From: Serilophus lunatus | Taxonomy: Eukaryota; Chordata; Aves; Passeriformes; Eurylaimidae | Direction: 5' to 3' | NCBI GenBank assembly: GCA_013399895.1 | Contig: VXBA01004389.1 | Coordinates: 186,001-250,000, forward strand | DNA length: 64,000 nucleotides | Part shown: piece by piece, positions 39,033 to 50,572 of the stretch | How the letters are laid out: each line of letters starts with the position of its first letter | How positions within the stretch are numbered: position 1 is the stretch's first letter | Notes under the pieces: model-generated | What the model was told of the DNA's origin: nothing | Databases searched by the model: none | The model's input: only the letters and a program-made list of their open reading frames with translations | Made by a program: the position numbers and the translations under genes

Positions 39033-39540
39033 CTCTATAATTAAATTTGACTGAACTGGAAAGGATTTATGCCTGTAATTAAATATGAAGGCTGCAACAT
39101 GGCTGCATATGTAAAATAAAAAAAAAGAAGATAGAAAAGGGCAAAGGAAGACAGACCCAAAAGCTTGTCCAATAAGCTAAAAATAACAGCTTTGCAACCA
39201 AGTTATGCAAGTGAGAAGGTTAAATATCACAACAGGAAAAAACTGTCTAAACTACCATACAGTTTTAGTGGAGAGTCCTTAGGGAATATTTATAAAGGGT
39301 ATGTCAAGTAAAATGACTTCACAGAGGAAGATGTGCTGCAGAGCAAACAACGGAAGGTAGAAAGAATGAAGACACGAATGCCCTCATTAGCTCCCTCCAG
39401 GGACGAGGAAACTGCTGGGGACTCTGGGTTCAGTTCTTGCTTATTTTGTTGGGTGTGGGGGGACAAGAAATTTTATTCATAGTCAGGAAAGTCAAATATG
39501 CTTTATCTTCTCATACTGGGTTGCTAAAATATCATTATTG

Positions 39541-39564
39541 TATTTTTTTATTTTTTTTTTTTTT
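39541..39564. repeat. T-rich homopolymer tract
   Basis: A T-run with two A interruptions, ending at 'cggacaagg'. It could be the poly(A) tail of a minus-strand retrocopy, but I recognise nothing of a gene to its right. Confidence 0.8.
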
Positions 39565-39741
39565 CGGACAAGGTTCTTAAGCCTGACAGCAAGGTAAAAA
39601 GGAGTATGGCTCAGAAAATAGAGAAGCCATAAGTTTGTGCATGACAGAAGTAAATGCTCTGAAAGTATTGGGTAAGAACAAATTATTTGCATTTTGTGAA
39701 CTCAATCAACAGTTTACTAATATGTAAAAAGAAGAAATAAA

Positions 39742-39757
39742 GGGGGGGGGGAAGGGG
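39742..39757. repeat. G10-AA-G4 tract
   Basis: Ten G (39742-39751), two A, then four G. This could fold into a G-quadruplex or be a homopolymer of uncertain length. It stands out in A/T-rich surroundings. Confidence 0.8.
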
Positions 39758-41414
39758 TTACATTAGTCCTGGGAAAGTAGCACCTTAGAAGAGAGACTTC
39801 TGTTGGAAAAGCTGTTTTCTTATAATGGACTATACAGATAATGTAATTACCTATATTACAAGAGAGATTTTTGATTTTAAAGAAAGGTGTCTAACACATG
39901 TAAGTTGAGTTGTTATATGGAGACCAACGGCAGGTGATTTTTCAAAGAGTTGGACTCTTTGAAGACAGTCAAATAAATAATGGGGATTATATTATATTAA
40001 ATAATAGGGGATTACTTAAAACCAATAGCTTTTGTTCTATTCTGAGGAGTCTGAAATATATTGGAAATATTATTAAAGCTCCACAAGCATGGGAGATGCC
40101 CAATGTTTGTCAGAAATGCTGACACGAGTGATGCAAAGTCTTGGTGTCTAAATGCTGAAGTATCACCATGACATAGTCCATGCTGATACATCAAAACAGA
40201 ATCGATGATAAAATGCCAAAGGAAAGTTTACAGTGAAGATATTTGAATAATTATTTCACTGTGGCTGCAGTGAAATCAGTTGGCACCACCTCAGGAAATC
40301 TCTTCCTGAAATGACATACTGACCAAAAGCACTTACAGAGTCCTTAATGTGCATATTGTATGACAGAGAATATTATGCAAACCTGAATGAATTACAATGA
40401 ATAATTTTCAACAATTTATTAAAAATAGTAGCATATATTTCTGAATACTGTTTCTTTATAGTCTTTACACCGAACAAAGCCTGCATTAAACCTCTACAAA
40501 AAGGTGCCAACACTGCAGTGTTCTTGTGAGTTAATTACTGAAATATTGCAGTGGAGAGTAACTTCTAGATTTTCTTTGCATTCATTGTATACTCCTCTTC
40601 CCAATCAGTAGGTTTTTATGCCATCTATATGCTGTGTTCCTTTGCATGAGAATACAAGTATGTACATTCAGACCAGTAAAACTTTAGCTTGCTCCTGTAC
40701 TTAGGAGGGTTTTTCCTGTATTTATAGCCAATGAGAATGATGATTCTTTCCACACAATTTTTGAAATCCACTGAAAGCATGTAGTGTTTGCAGTTAATGG
40801 TATTCAGAGGCCAGGGAAAGTCAACAACTTTGGCTACTAACATAAGAACAATTCAACAGCATGTAAGCAGACATGGTTCAGCTCAGTGAAGGAAAAGCTA
40901 TATGACAAGAAAATTATTACAATTTCTTATAATTGGGCAGATGCAGATAGTTTTGTTGGCATCTGGTGAAAGGCTATTTAGGAGCAGGTTGTATGTCTCT
41001 TCTTCAAACCATTTATTAAGCAGTTTGTCAGATGATATTTTGCTTTAGCTGTATCCCAGTTTGGTCCATTTTGAACATCCTACTACACATAATGAAGAAG
41101 AGAAAATATTCTGTAGTGAAGCACACAAAGGCCCTAATGAAATGTGGCACATTTATTTCTGAGCTATGAAATTATATAATCCCAACATTCCAGCACAAGG
41201 GTCCCAAGGAGGACAAGACAGTCACTTCTGTGAACAGTCTGTTTAAATTGTGAAGTACATTTGCGGCTGGGTATCACCTCATATGATGATCTCTAGGAGC
41301 AACTTCTTACTTGAAAAATTAGGGGTCATGAATTATTTTTCCAAGAAATGTCAGCCTGGTTGCTTTATAAAACAGGCCAAAGAACTCATATAGATAGACT
41401 TCTAGACAGTTAAA

Positions 41415-41437
41415 CAGATAGACAGACAGATAGATAT
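41415..41437. repeat. (GATA/GACA)n microsatellite
   Basis: 'agatagacagacagatagat' is a short compound tetranucleotide array. Confidence 0.85.
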
Positions 41438-43004
41438 GCAGAGCCCTGCTTTAACTGTTTGATCTGAGAAGAAGCCCTGGAAGAAAATACAAGTAATTCT
41501 TGCTTTATCTTGTTCTTAAACTGATCAGTGACGATAGGGAATACATTTCATTTCATTTTCTCAAGAATTAAATTCAGGTGCCTCTGATTAAAAACTCCAA
41601 GCAGTTTAAGCTGGATGTATCCACAGCCCTATTTGTGCTACTGTCATCAAGTTGTCAGCTGCCTCTCTTCAGGTTTATTCCAATGCATGACACACAATCA
41701 TGAGAGAAGAGATTAATTCCCATTTGAGATTGTACATACAGTGAACATCAATGATATTACCAAGAGTAAGATCAGTTTTCTGTCTCCCAAAGGCTACAGC
41801 AAGCCAGAAGCCTTGAAACATTTTTGTTTTCAGCACCAGAAAAAACAGTCAGTGATTTCATCTTTACAATATGAGCCATACAATTGTCCCAGAACTTCTT
41901 ACATCCAGGCAGCCCAATTTCTTCTGTCATGGGGCCAAACTGAGTGTGTCTCTCAAGCAGAGGAAGAGAATTGAATTCCTCTGGTCTGACTGGTTTTCTC
42001 TGCACTGAGCATGGCAGGTTTTCCTCAGGTAGTTTAATTTCTACTATTTCTACTTATTTTTTTGTTACTGGCTCACAGCAGATTATTGCAGTAGAAATAC
42101 AAATATTCCAAAAAAGTGACAGCTTTGTGAAGGATGTGACAGTCAGGTAATGTTTCAGGCTGACATATCAAATTACTCAGGTAATGTATTTGCAATAATT
42201 TTCACTTCATGTTTTTCCAGCACCAATATGAAGCAGGATGTATAATTGTGTGCAAGGCTTTGGGCAGCTACAACACTAATCAGTTACTAAGTGTCATTCC
42301 TTAGAAAAAAACCAGCAATGCAGTCTTTACAGTTTGACTTGGTTATGAGACTTCAAACTTTTTTTGAAAGCTTCTCAAAGCAGTTCTTATTTTCTAGGTA
42401 TTAGTCTAGAAATGCAATCTAGGCATTAAAAGCAATCTACAGGGCAGGTCAAAGAAAATGGAATTCTTCTGTTGAGATAATGAGGTTCATTTGTCAGAAA
42501 TGATAGCATAGGGAAAAGGGAAGATGCCTTCAGATATCCTTGGACAATACTCTATAAAGAAATAAATAAAAAAATACATGCAAATTTTCAGAAAGGATTA
42601 TTAATGTAACAACTTACATTCCTTATCAATTTTAAGTGTGGCTGTTTGAGATGCACTGATTTTATTCTTCCTTCTCTCCAGAAACCCGGACTCTCCAATG
42701 CTCAGTTAAGACACTGAGACAAGTCCTTACTATTTTGCAAAAATGAACCATCCTTTGTCCCCACTTTTTCCTCATTTCAACTTCTAGTCAACTTTAAGTT
42801 TTTATTTGTTTTGATGAAAGGCAAAGAAAATTTTTTAAAAATCCCTTAATAAGGGCCTAGCAGAGTAAGGGGATGTGGCATTCTTTCTATAATACATCTC
42901 AGGTAGCATTGACAGTTTTTCAATACAGAGGAAAACTCAGGAAATTATATTATATATCAAATGAATCTCAGTCAAAAATAAAAATAACAATAAATAATAA
43001 AATG

Positions 43005-43030
43005 CATACATACATACATACATACATACA
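43005..43030. repeat. (CATA)6.5 microsatellite
   Basis: A perfect CATA array of 26 bp, a likely polymorphic locus. Confidence 0.95.
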
Positions 43031-43844
43031 TTAGAAATCTAGCATTTCTGTCCTTTTTTTTGCTAAGCCTTGATTTATAATGCTAGATATATGTTAAAGG
43101 TAAATATATATATATATATACACACACATACACACATAGTGCTATCTCTTGCTTTGTGAATAGATATGATATCTGAGATTATAGGTTGCTTTTTGGCTGT
43201 TCTAAAAAAGTCCAGTTGAAGCTGGACCAAAAGTAGATTAATCATTCATGTTCAGGTAGAAATCAATATGTTGTGAAACACTTTCATCTTTTCCATAAAA
43301 GTAATGTTCAGGTATCTCCAAGCCTGTTTGACATCTGCAAAATCTCCTAAGATAGTAGCAAGGATTAGTCTTTGTCTATTTTGATTTAAACTCATGATGT
43401 ACAAGATAATAATATTACTCACTGACAACACTGTATGAAATATTTGCTTATTAATTATGAATGGAAACATGATACCTGTGAAGTCACTGGTAAAATGCCA
43501 AAAGCCCAAGATTAGAGTGCAGGAATAAGGGCTAATGCTTAGAATGAAGACTAGATCTTGCTCCACATGTCAGTAACTCAGATGAGGAGTTTGAAAATTG
43601 CAATATGGCTAAAAGATGTGGGAAGAAACTTCAAATTAAATTAAAATTATCTGCTTTTCTTCTACATATTTTAACCCTGGGGTAAAAATACCACTTAAAG
43701 TTGTCCATGTTTAGTGTTCAATGTCTACTTGTTCTATTAAACCGATTTGACATCAGAGCTATTTGGCATGCCTGATAAATCCATGGTACTGCTTAATTTT
43801 AAACTATTTAGCGTACCAACACATTGCTTCTTAAAATAGGGAAT
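43031..43844. other. Unique non-coding DNA around the microsatellites
   Basis: Apart from the AT/AC array nothing is recognised. The 104-codon minus-strand frame at 43252-43566 is hydrophobic and T-rich on its coding strand, has no domain I know, and is of a length expected by chance. Confidence 0.6.
43104..43138. repeat. (AT)n(AC)n compound microsatellite
   Basis: About 17 bp of alternating AT passes into CA units ('cacacacatacacacat'). It lies 73 bp from the CATA array. The full run alternates purine and pyrimidine. Confidence 0.93.
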
Positions 43845-43912
43845 AAATATTTTCTCTACCATTTAACAGATGGGCACATTGAAATACAGAGGAAAGAAGA
43901 TCCAGAGAGGAA
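43845..43912 (-). mobile_element. MIR SINE fragment (3' part of core)
   Basis: In reverse complement this reads 'cctctctggatcttctttcc', then 'tctgtatttcaatgtgccca' and 'tctgttaaatggtagag'. That parallels the MIR phrase 'cctctctg-gcctcagtttccccatctgtaaaatgggg'. Only about 65 bp are clear. MIRs are tRNA-derived SINEs that used the L2 machinery and are very old in amniotes. Confidence 0.65.
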
Positions 43913-44765
43913 TATTTCTAAGTGAAAAGTAAAACAAAAATGTGAAACACAACTATTCTCTCCTGTGAAAAAACATAACTGTATGAAAAATTCAACATTA
44001 CATCAGATCAAACAGAGGAAGTGAATGAGTTATCCTGGCTGAGACACAACACCAGAGTTGAGAAGGTTTGCCTCACTTGAACCAGCTTTGAGCATTAGCT
44101 GGATACGTACACAAGCATTCTGTTTCCAAAGAATGAACATTTTCTCTTTCATTGCTACTGAGATTTCAATTGTGCTGCAATTTACACTGCTTGGTTCTCA
44201 ATCGAGATGAATATTCTTGTCTAGACTTGCAGTGTAGTGTCTTGCTTCAAACTGCATTTGGCTTTAGTCTCTTCAAATACACTTTCTTCTCTGTTACTCT
44301 CCTGGACAGTTACAATATTGGTCTTGGCATGTCCCCTGTCACCAGGTGTGACCATGACAGCTCCTCAATGCCTGTGACTTCAAACATAACTCCTACTTCC
44401 TAAGACTTCACATTTTCACACTTTTACTCATCATCCCCCCTGCTTGGGGGAGGATACTTTCCCTGCCAGCATCCTGCATCCTTTCTGGAGCATCTACTTG
44501 ATGGCTTCAGCATCACAGCTCACCTCAGCAGCTTCTTCTTTGAAAGTTTCCTTTGCTGAGAATCCAAGGAATTCACCTTTTGTCTGCTGGGGTGGTAAAG
44601 CTGGCAAGCTGATCAATAGCACAACACATTTTAATGTTGAGGTCCAACTTTTTACTCTGCTGTGTACATCACCAAGCAATCCCAGGGACCTAGATCATGC
44701 CTAAGGACTCTAAATTCTTCAGTAATAAAAATACCAGTAGCTATTTATAATAAGCTTCACCCTGG

Positions 44766-44784
44766 AAAAAAAAAAAAAAAAAAA
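44766..44784. repeat. A19 homopolymer
   Basis: Nineteen A after 'ttcaccctgg'. A polyadenylation word AATAAA lies at 44724-44729, 37 bp before it. This would fit the tail of a plus-strand retrocopy, but the upstream sequence matches no gene I know and I see no target-site duplication. Confidence 0.8.
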
Positions 44785-47078
44785 GGTGCTGAACTGGCCA
44801 AATGGAAGTAAGGCAAGAAGCCATGAGACTTTCAAAAATGTCTCTCTTTAATGGTTTACTCTGTGTGATATACTACTCATTAGAGAAATGTATGAAATGG
44901 TTTCATCACACTTTTAAATAAACCATTATGAAATATTTTTTTTAATGAAAAATTTGTAACTATCTCAAGATGGGCAAATCCTAACAACAATGCTCTTTAA
45001 TTTTTTCAGATTTTTGCAACTGTGCTCTTAGAAAAGGCCTCTGTTGGTAATATACATTGATTTCAAAGCTCCGCTTGTAGGACAATGAATCCAATAGTAT
45101 GCCAAAAAGCACCATATTTTCTAGAGATAATGGAGAATGTTCTTTGACTAAAATTAGTTTTTTGCTGCTCTGTCACTACTCCCTTATATATATGCCTCAT
45201 GGCACCTATTGTCATACTAATACGGTCGTTTAACATTTCATTGCTTAATAGTAAATTTTTTAATAAGATCATTTATTTTTATTACTGATAATTCAAGTAG
45301 GATTTATAGCTTGTATTCCCCTCACCATCCCCAAACACACTTACCCCCAAAGGTAAAAAAAATCTTGAAATGGGTATAAAAATTGAATTACATCCATATG
45401 GCTTTATTCTGTTTCAGCTCTTTTCCCACTGTTCTACAATTAAAGTTCTACATGGAATATATTATTGAAGGAATAAATCTCACAGTGTTTAATCAGAGAA
45501 GATTCACAGAAATAAATCACTAAGGAAACTGTGAAACATCTTCTTCCAGTGGATGCATAAAGGAAAAGATAACTCTCCAGACAAATGGATAGCTCTGTAG
45601 AAATGTTTCACTTATTTTAACATGAAAAAATTAATTTCCATGTCCTAGACCTGACTCTGCCAGTTTGGGTGCCAGCACATGGGCTGTGGCTGTCACTGTG
45701 TCTGCTGGCTGCTTAAGAAAGCTGCAGCTCTGGGGGAAAAAGAAATATTTGAGATCACAGGCTTGCTCACAGTTGCAGCAGCATTTACAAGGCACATTCA
45801 GGGCCGAGAGAGTGGCATCAATAATAAGGACTCACAAAGATAACATATGACTTCCTTAGGCCCCTGTCCAGAAAAGCTCTTAGGAACCATTAACCTGCAG
45901 ACACCTGCGTGACATTGAAATCAGTGGATCTTCCTTCAGGTTTGTGAAAACTGCTGAAGATTTTTGCTGGGTTTGCACTGAAATCATCGTAACTCTGAGA
46001 TTTCCATCATGCAAATGGCAAGATGATGATCAGTTAAGGTGGGAAGAGGAACATTGGAGCAGCGCAACAGCTACAGACAGAGGGTATCGTTCCCCATTCC
46101 TGCCCTTCCACAGGACTGAAGGACCAGGGGGCTATGGATCTGCTGTTAAATTTCTATAGCAGATGCACAAGCATTAGAATGACGCTGTAAAATCAAAACA
46201 AGGAAATAAAGTGCCTGCATTTAAAAAAAGGGATGAGTGAGGAAAGAGATTCAGGAAATCACTTCTGCCCTTGCCCTATTAGTCTGACTTTCACCCATTA
46301 CTCTGAAAGAATTAAAATCATGAAGGTAAATGACAAATAGAAGAAAAAGCAACAGGATTGTACAGAAATAAGTATACAGCTGGATGAAGCAAACTCTTTT
46401 CCATTATGTTCACTGTCTGACAGGAGTAGAGGAACATACCCACATCTGAATTTCAACACTGATAATAATCACTGTACTGCACTGACTGCACAGCCCTGAG
46501 CAATGACAGCATAGATTTGGGGACTGAAGTGCACATTCCAGCACATGGTGTTCAACATACACATTTCTGTTGCAAAATGGATTTTATCAGTTTGAAATGC
46601 CAAAAGTGATAAAGATCTGGGAACAGTAGCTCAGTGAAGGTCTGTAGTATCAGCAGGTTGTGGGATGACTATGAACCTCAACTCCAGCAGCCACAAAAGT
46701 GTCACCTACCAAGAGGTGAAGGGACAGGGAAATATGAGTGGTATGTCTTCTTCAACACAGGCTGAGACTAATGGTTAGTTTTCAGAGGAAATTGTACAGA
46801 AAAAGATATTGGAATGATCTGAAGGATGAAAAATTAATCTGAAAATGGGACACCAGTGCCTCCTTCCACTTGTTTAGGTCAGGAAAGCACAGATTGATTA
46901 TTGTCTACAAAAAAACCCCTAACATAAACACTAAGGAAGTAGGGGAAGAGGGGACACCCAACCCTATTAATTTAAAAATATCATGCAGATGAATGAAAAA
47001 AAGGTAATATTATTTTTCTAACTATATTTAACCTGGAAATTAGTCAAAAAAGTCTAAGATCAAAGCAGCAAGACTGTC

Positions 47079-47114
47079 ACAGTCTTCCCATGAGTAACAG
47101 TCTTCCCATAAGTA
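47079..47114. repeat. 18-bp tandem duplication, one mismatch
   Basis: 'acagtcttcccatgagta' (47079-47096) is followed directly by 'acagtcttcccataagta' (47097-47114). This is a recent slippage duplication judging by the single G to A difference. Confidence 0.92.
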
Positions 47115-48226
47115 AAAGTAAACAAGTTCTACTGTTAAAAGATTTTGTTGAGCTGTTTATAAAAAAGGATTATATCATGGGGTTTGTCTGGATTTAAGGA
47201 TTTAAGAATTCGATGTTAGTCCTGTGTATCTCAAGAAAGTACTATGAGATAGACTGAGACAGACATGCTACAATCCACCTTCTTATCAGACCACTGTGTT
47301 TGTTGCAATATTGAAAGGCTATGTGGTTTTTCAGAAGGATGTCACTTTAGGAGAAAGATCCCAGGAAAGTGCAAAGAAAACAAGTATCTGGAAAATGCCA
47401 AGAATTGTTTGTTTAATTTTTCAAAAGTGAACGAAGGAAATAAAGGCATTTTGCCTATGTCTTTTACACATTATTCAGTTGTCTTCTGGCACAAACCTGT
47501 AGGGTTTTCTTTAAAGAAGAATTTGTTACTGCTAGTGAAGGAACATTTGCAGCATATGAGTTTTGGGGGTTTTTTTGGTGGATAATTTTGCTTGTTTGTG
47601 AGTGTTTTTTGGTGTTTAGGAGTTTTCTGTTTGTGTATGATGAGACTAAGGAGGAAAATCAAAGAGGAGATATCTATAATAAAATGTTTCAAGAGTGAGA
47701 TTGAAGCATTTTGCAACTTTTATTTTAGTAACCGAATATAATCATGACTTGCATTACATATGTTTTTGATTAATAGCATAATCAATATTAAATATTAATT
47801 GAAGATCCATGTAGACACAAGAACCTGCTCCACACTGTGCCCAGGTAGACATGATTAGCAATGGAATGCTCGTACTCTTGATATTTGCATTTTTACTTCT
47901 ATATTTGCAGGTTTATACAATTTACAAGACAGCTGTTTTTACACACACCATGATGTTGCCAAGCAATTTGGAGCTGAGAACTGGCTGCTTGGCCATGAGT
48001 AGATGGGAGAGTGCTTTAGAAATATCATTGTTGGATTTCTATGTGCTTCATTCCAATAAACTGAATGAATAATTCTTACTGATCAAACATTTCAAAAACT
48101 TTGAGTAAAACAGGCCTTACAAAATGTGGAACATGTACCAGCTACAGAGTTGGTAAATCATTCTCATGGAGGATTCGAAGTCAAGCATCAACACCTGGGA
48201 AGCCCAGACTGAACAGCCTTTTCTAG

Positions 48227-48244
48227 GGCAGGTGATTACCTGCC
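48227..48244. repeat. 7-bp inverted repeat with 4-nt loop
   Basis: Arms 'ggcaggt' and 'acctgcc' pair exactly around 'gatt'. It includes CAGGTG, a ZEB/E-protein type E-box word. No function can be assigned. Confidence 0.7.
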
Positions 48245-48464
48245 ATTATTAGGTGATAAAAAGTGGAATTGCTCTCATTTCTTACCTGTTGATGTACACT
48301 GACTTCAAAGGGATGACTTAATTTCATCTCTATTTCACCTCTTTGTATAAGAATTGGTAATATATAGTCATTAAGAAAATTAAGAAGGTATTATTTATTT
48401 TTGTTTAGCTGGCCCAAGGAAGATATTCTGGACAAAATTATCTCAGATGTTCACTTCTCTTTGA

Positions 48465-48494
48465 TTTTTTTTTTTTTNTTGGCTTTTTTTTTTT
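48465..48494. repeat. Split T tract containing the only N
   Basis: T13, then N at 48478, then 'ttggc' and T11. The ambiguous base marks an unresolved homopolymer, so the real length is uncertain. Confidence 0.95.
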
Positions 48495-49260
48495 AACTAA
48501 ATATCAAGGAAACCCTGACAGATTTGCTCCTTAAATATTATGTGGTTCTTGTCATGTTGTCAAGGGAATGGGGCAAGAAAGTAACGTAATTTTTTTTTCT
48601 CCCCCAATAAAACAACTCATCTTCACATCATAAAGTCTGCTATAGCAGTGTATTGAATTTTATCATCCCAGCAAGAAACACTTCCACACTGCAACTTGTG
48701 CTATTACTAATATTGTTCCTAACAAAAATTAGAAAATAAGTAAGTAAATACCACTACATCAATAAAGGAAGAACCAAATACACACTTCCTTTTCAGACTG
48801 CACGTAGAAGATAAGAACACAAGTTTAAAACAAAGAGCTTTATAACAATTTTTAACTGATATAAAATTCAGAACTGGTAGTATTTAGGAATAAAAAGAAT
48901 AATGCCTTTGAAGTTTTTTCACTGTAGATTATTGCAGAACAAAGTGTTCAGATAAATTCTGAATCTGGCAGTTGTAATTACACTTGACAACTTTTCCCTT
49001 TATATCCAGTGTTTTGGTGTTTACATCATATGTTAAAGTTTATAGAAAGAGATGGAATGAAAAATAAAGAAAACATATCCTAAAACCTAATTTTGCAGGC
49101 CTTAAAGACTTTGCATGATTTCAATATTAAATTTCCTTTTCAATGAAACTGTCTTGAACCTCTGGGAAATTAATTAGTCATATTCCTGAGGGGTTTGTAA
49201 TGCCTTCTGCCATTTAGACTGAGTGCATAAGACAATGGTTTAGAAGTAGATAAACAACTA

Positions 49261-49662
49261 TTGCCTTCACATAAGACCCCAACCTCAGACTTGTTTTTAT
49301 TCACAGATTTTCTTGGCTATAGAAGTAGTTTTTCAGCAATGACAGTCCTTGTTAGTCTTAGTGTTTTCATCCTTGAGCTCACTTGTTTCTCATGTTGTAC
49401 AATACTACTGTTCCCCTTTGTCCTGTTACCTGCTGACATTCAGCATCTCTTTGGACCAAGTCTTGCTGCAGAACGAGTGAGGATGTCATTGGAACATTTC
49501 TCGGAGGATTTGTTGGTACATCTCTCCTTGGTTGGAGCAGCATCCCTGCGAACAGTGAATTACAGTGGACATTTTGCTTCATCTTGGCAATTCCAAATCT
49601 TTCATATTTACTGTTCTAATATTTCTCTATTTCAACAGCTGACTTTAATCTTGGATCAATAA
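49261..49662 (+). other. Longest open frame (133 codons), coding status doubtful
   Basis: An ATG-to-TAA frame of 133 codons with one strongly hydrophobic stretch (about residues 26-58, rich in L, F, V, S, C) and a more polar part after it. I recognise no family. Overlapping it in another plus frame, from 49482, is the Gly-rich hydrophobic string 'DVIGTFLGGFVGTSLLGW'. On the minus strand, 49430-49545 is bordered by acceptor-like ('ctgttcgcag') and donor-like (CAG|GTAACA) words. Such competing readings are more typical of non-coding DNA or a decayed gene than of a real exon. By length alone, about one frame of this size is expected by chance in the window. Confidence 0.15.
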
Positions 49663-50421
49663 AAGAGATGGTTTTCCACAATGGTTTTCTCCTAATCATT
49701 GACATTTTCTTCATAAACACACAACTTTTTCTGTTACTGGAAATATGGGGTGCAATTGCTGAGGTTGCCATTAAGAACTGAGGCTTTTTGGTCCTCGAGT
49801 TAAAACAGTTAAGTATGTACTTAAGCTTAATTGACTGAGTGAAAACAAAGACTATTTTATTTTATTGAATTGTGAAGCTTAAACATATCAATGTCCAGCT
49901 TTGGTGACGCTCTTGGCACATGAGAGCAATGCTGTCTATGGCAGCATTTTTTGGAAATAAAGGTTTCATGCACATGTTTTTGCCATAAGTGATCAAGATT
50001 AAAAAAAACTATGGGAAATCCAAAAATCCTTACATACAGGTTGTGTCTTAATTGTCAGCAACATCTGAATGAAATAGGAGTATCCTATGGAATTTTTCCC
50101 ATGCAGAGTCTGCATCTGCCTTCTCAAGAATAGAGGCAGCTAACAGCAGAATTTTACAATCTGAAATATGTAAAGAGGAAGATGGTCATAGAAAAAAATG
50201 AACATCTGGTTTGGTAAATCATTACCACTAGTGAATATACAAGTACAGATTTTCTGATTTCTGAAAAAAGACCTTTCACATCACCTGAGATGAAAGTAGA
50301 GATCTCACAGAAGAGATCCTACTACAGTTTTGATGCAAATAATGGAAAAAGCAACTGAATTTCCAGACTCAGTGAAAACATGAAAACAGTCAGTTAATAA
50401 ATATTTTAGCTGGGAGTTTGA

Positions 50422-50572
50422 TGGCTAATCTTCACAACACCCAGTGCAGCAGGTAGGATGAAGAAAGCAGATGGGGAACAGTGAGCAGAGGACTGTGAAT
50501 GACTTGATGAAGTTCACAAGCAGATCAGTGAATTCTCACTTGCACGTGTCTTCCTGACCACTAGCAAACACA
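50422..50572 (-). mobile_element. MIR SINE, near-complete core and 3' part
   Basis: On the + strand it follows the reverse complement of MIR in order. 'aatcttcacaacacccagtg' and 'cagcaggtaggatgaag' are followed by 'cagatggggaacagtgagca', 'gactgtgaatgacttgatga', 'gttcacaagcagatcagtg' and 'tgtcttcctgaccactag'. These correspond to the MIR phrases for 'cctcacaaca', 'gaggtagg', 'cagatggggaaactgag', 'gacttgcccaaggtcaca', 'cagcaagtcagtgg' and 'gtcttcctgactccag'. It is the best-preserved MIR in the window, about 150 bp. The tRNA-like promoter head is not clear. Confidence 0.85.

Larger units (their letters stand above)
33831..43004. other. Unique A/T-rich non-coding DNA, no gene seen
   Basis: No exon or named transposon is recognised. 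Open frames are at most about 93 codons (34372-34653, -) without motif. A G+C- and CpG-richer patch lies at 37990-38200. Several simple repeats are listed separately (37241, 39001, 39541, 39742, 41415). Confidence 0.65.
43913..50421. other. Unique non-coding DNA with small repeats and one exon-like island
   Basis: No gene is recognised. Noteworthy items listed separately are an A19 tract (44766), an 18-bp tandem duplication (47079), a hairpin (48227), a T tract with an N (48465-48494), and the longest open frame of the window (49261-49662). The 45.6-46.2 kb part is slightly G+C-richer without motif. Confidence 0.6.

Noticed and set aside
43252..43566. 104-codon minus-strand hydrophobic frame considered as a chemoreceptor or transporter exon
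   Set aside because: Hydrophobicity follows from T-rich codons. No receptor signature or splice borders could be matched.
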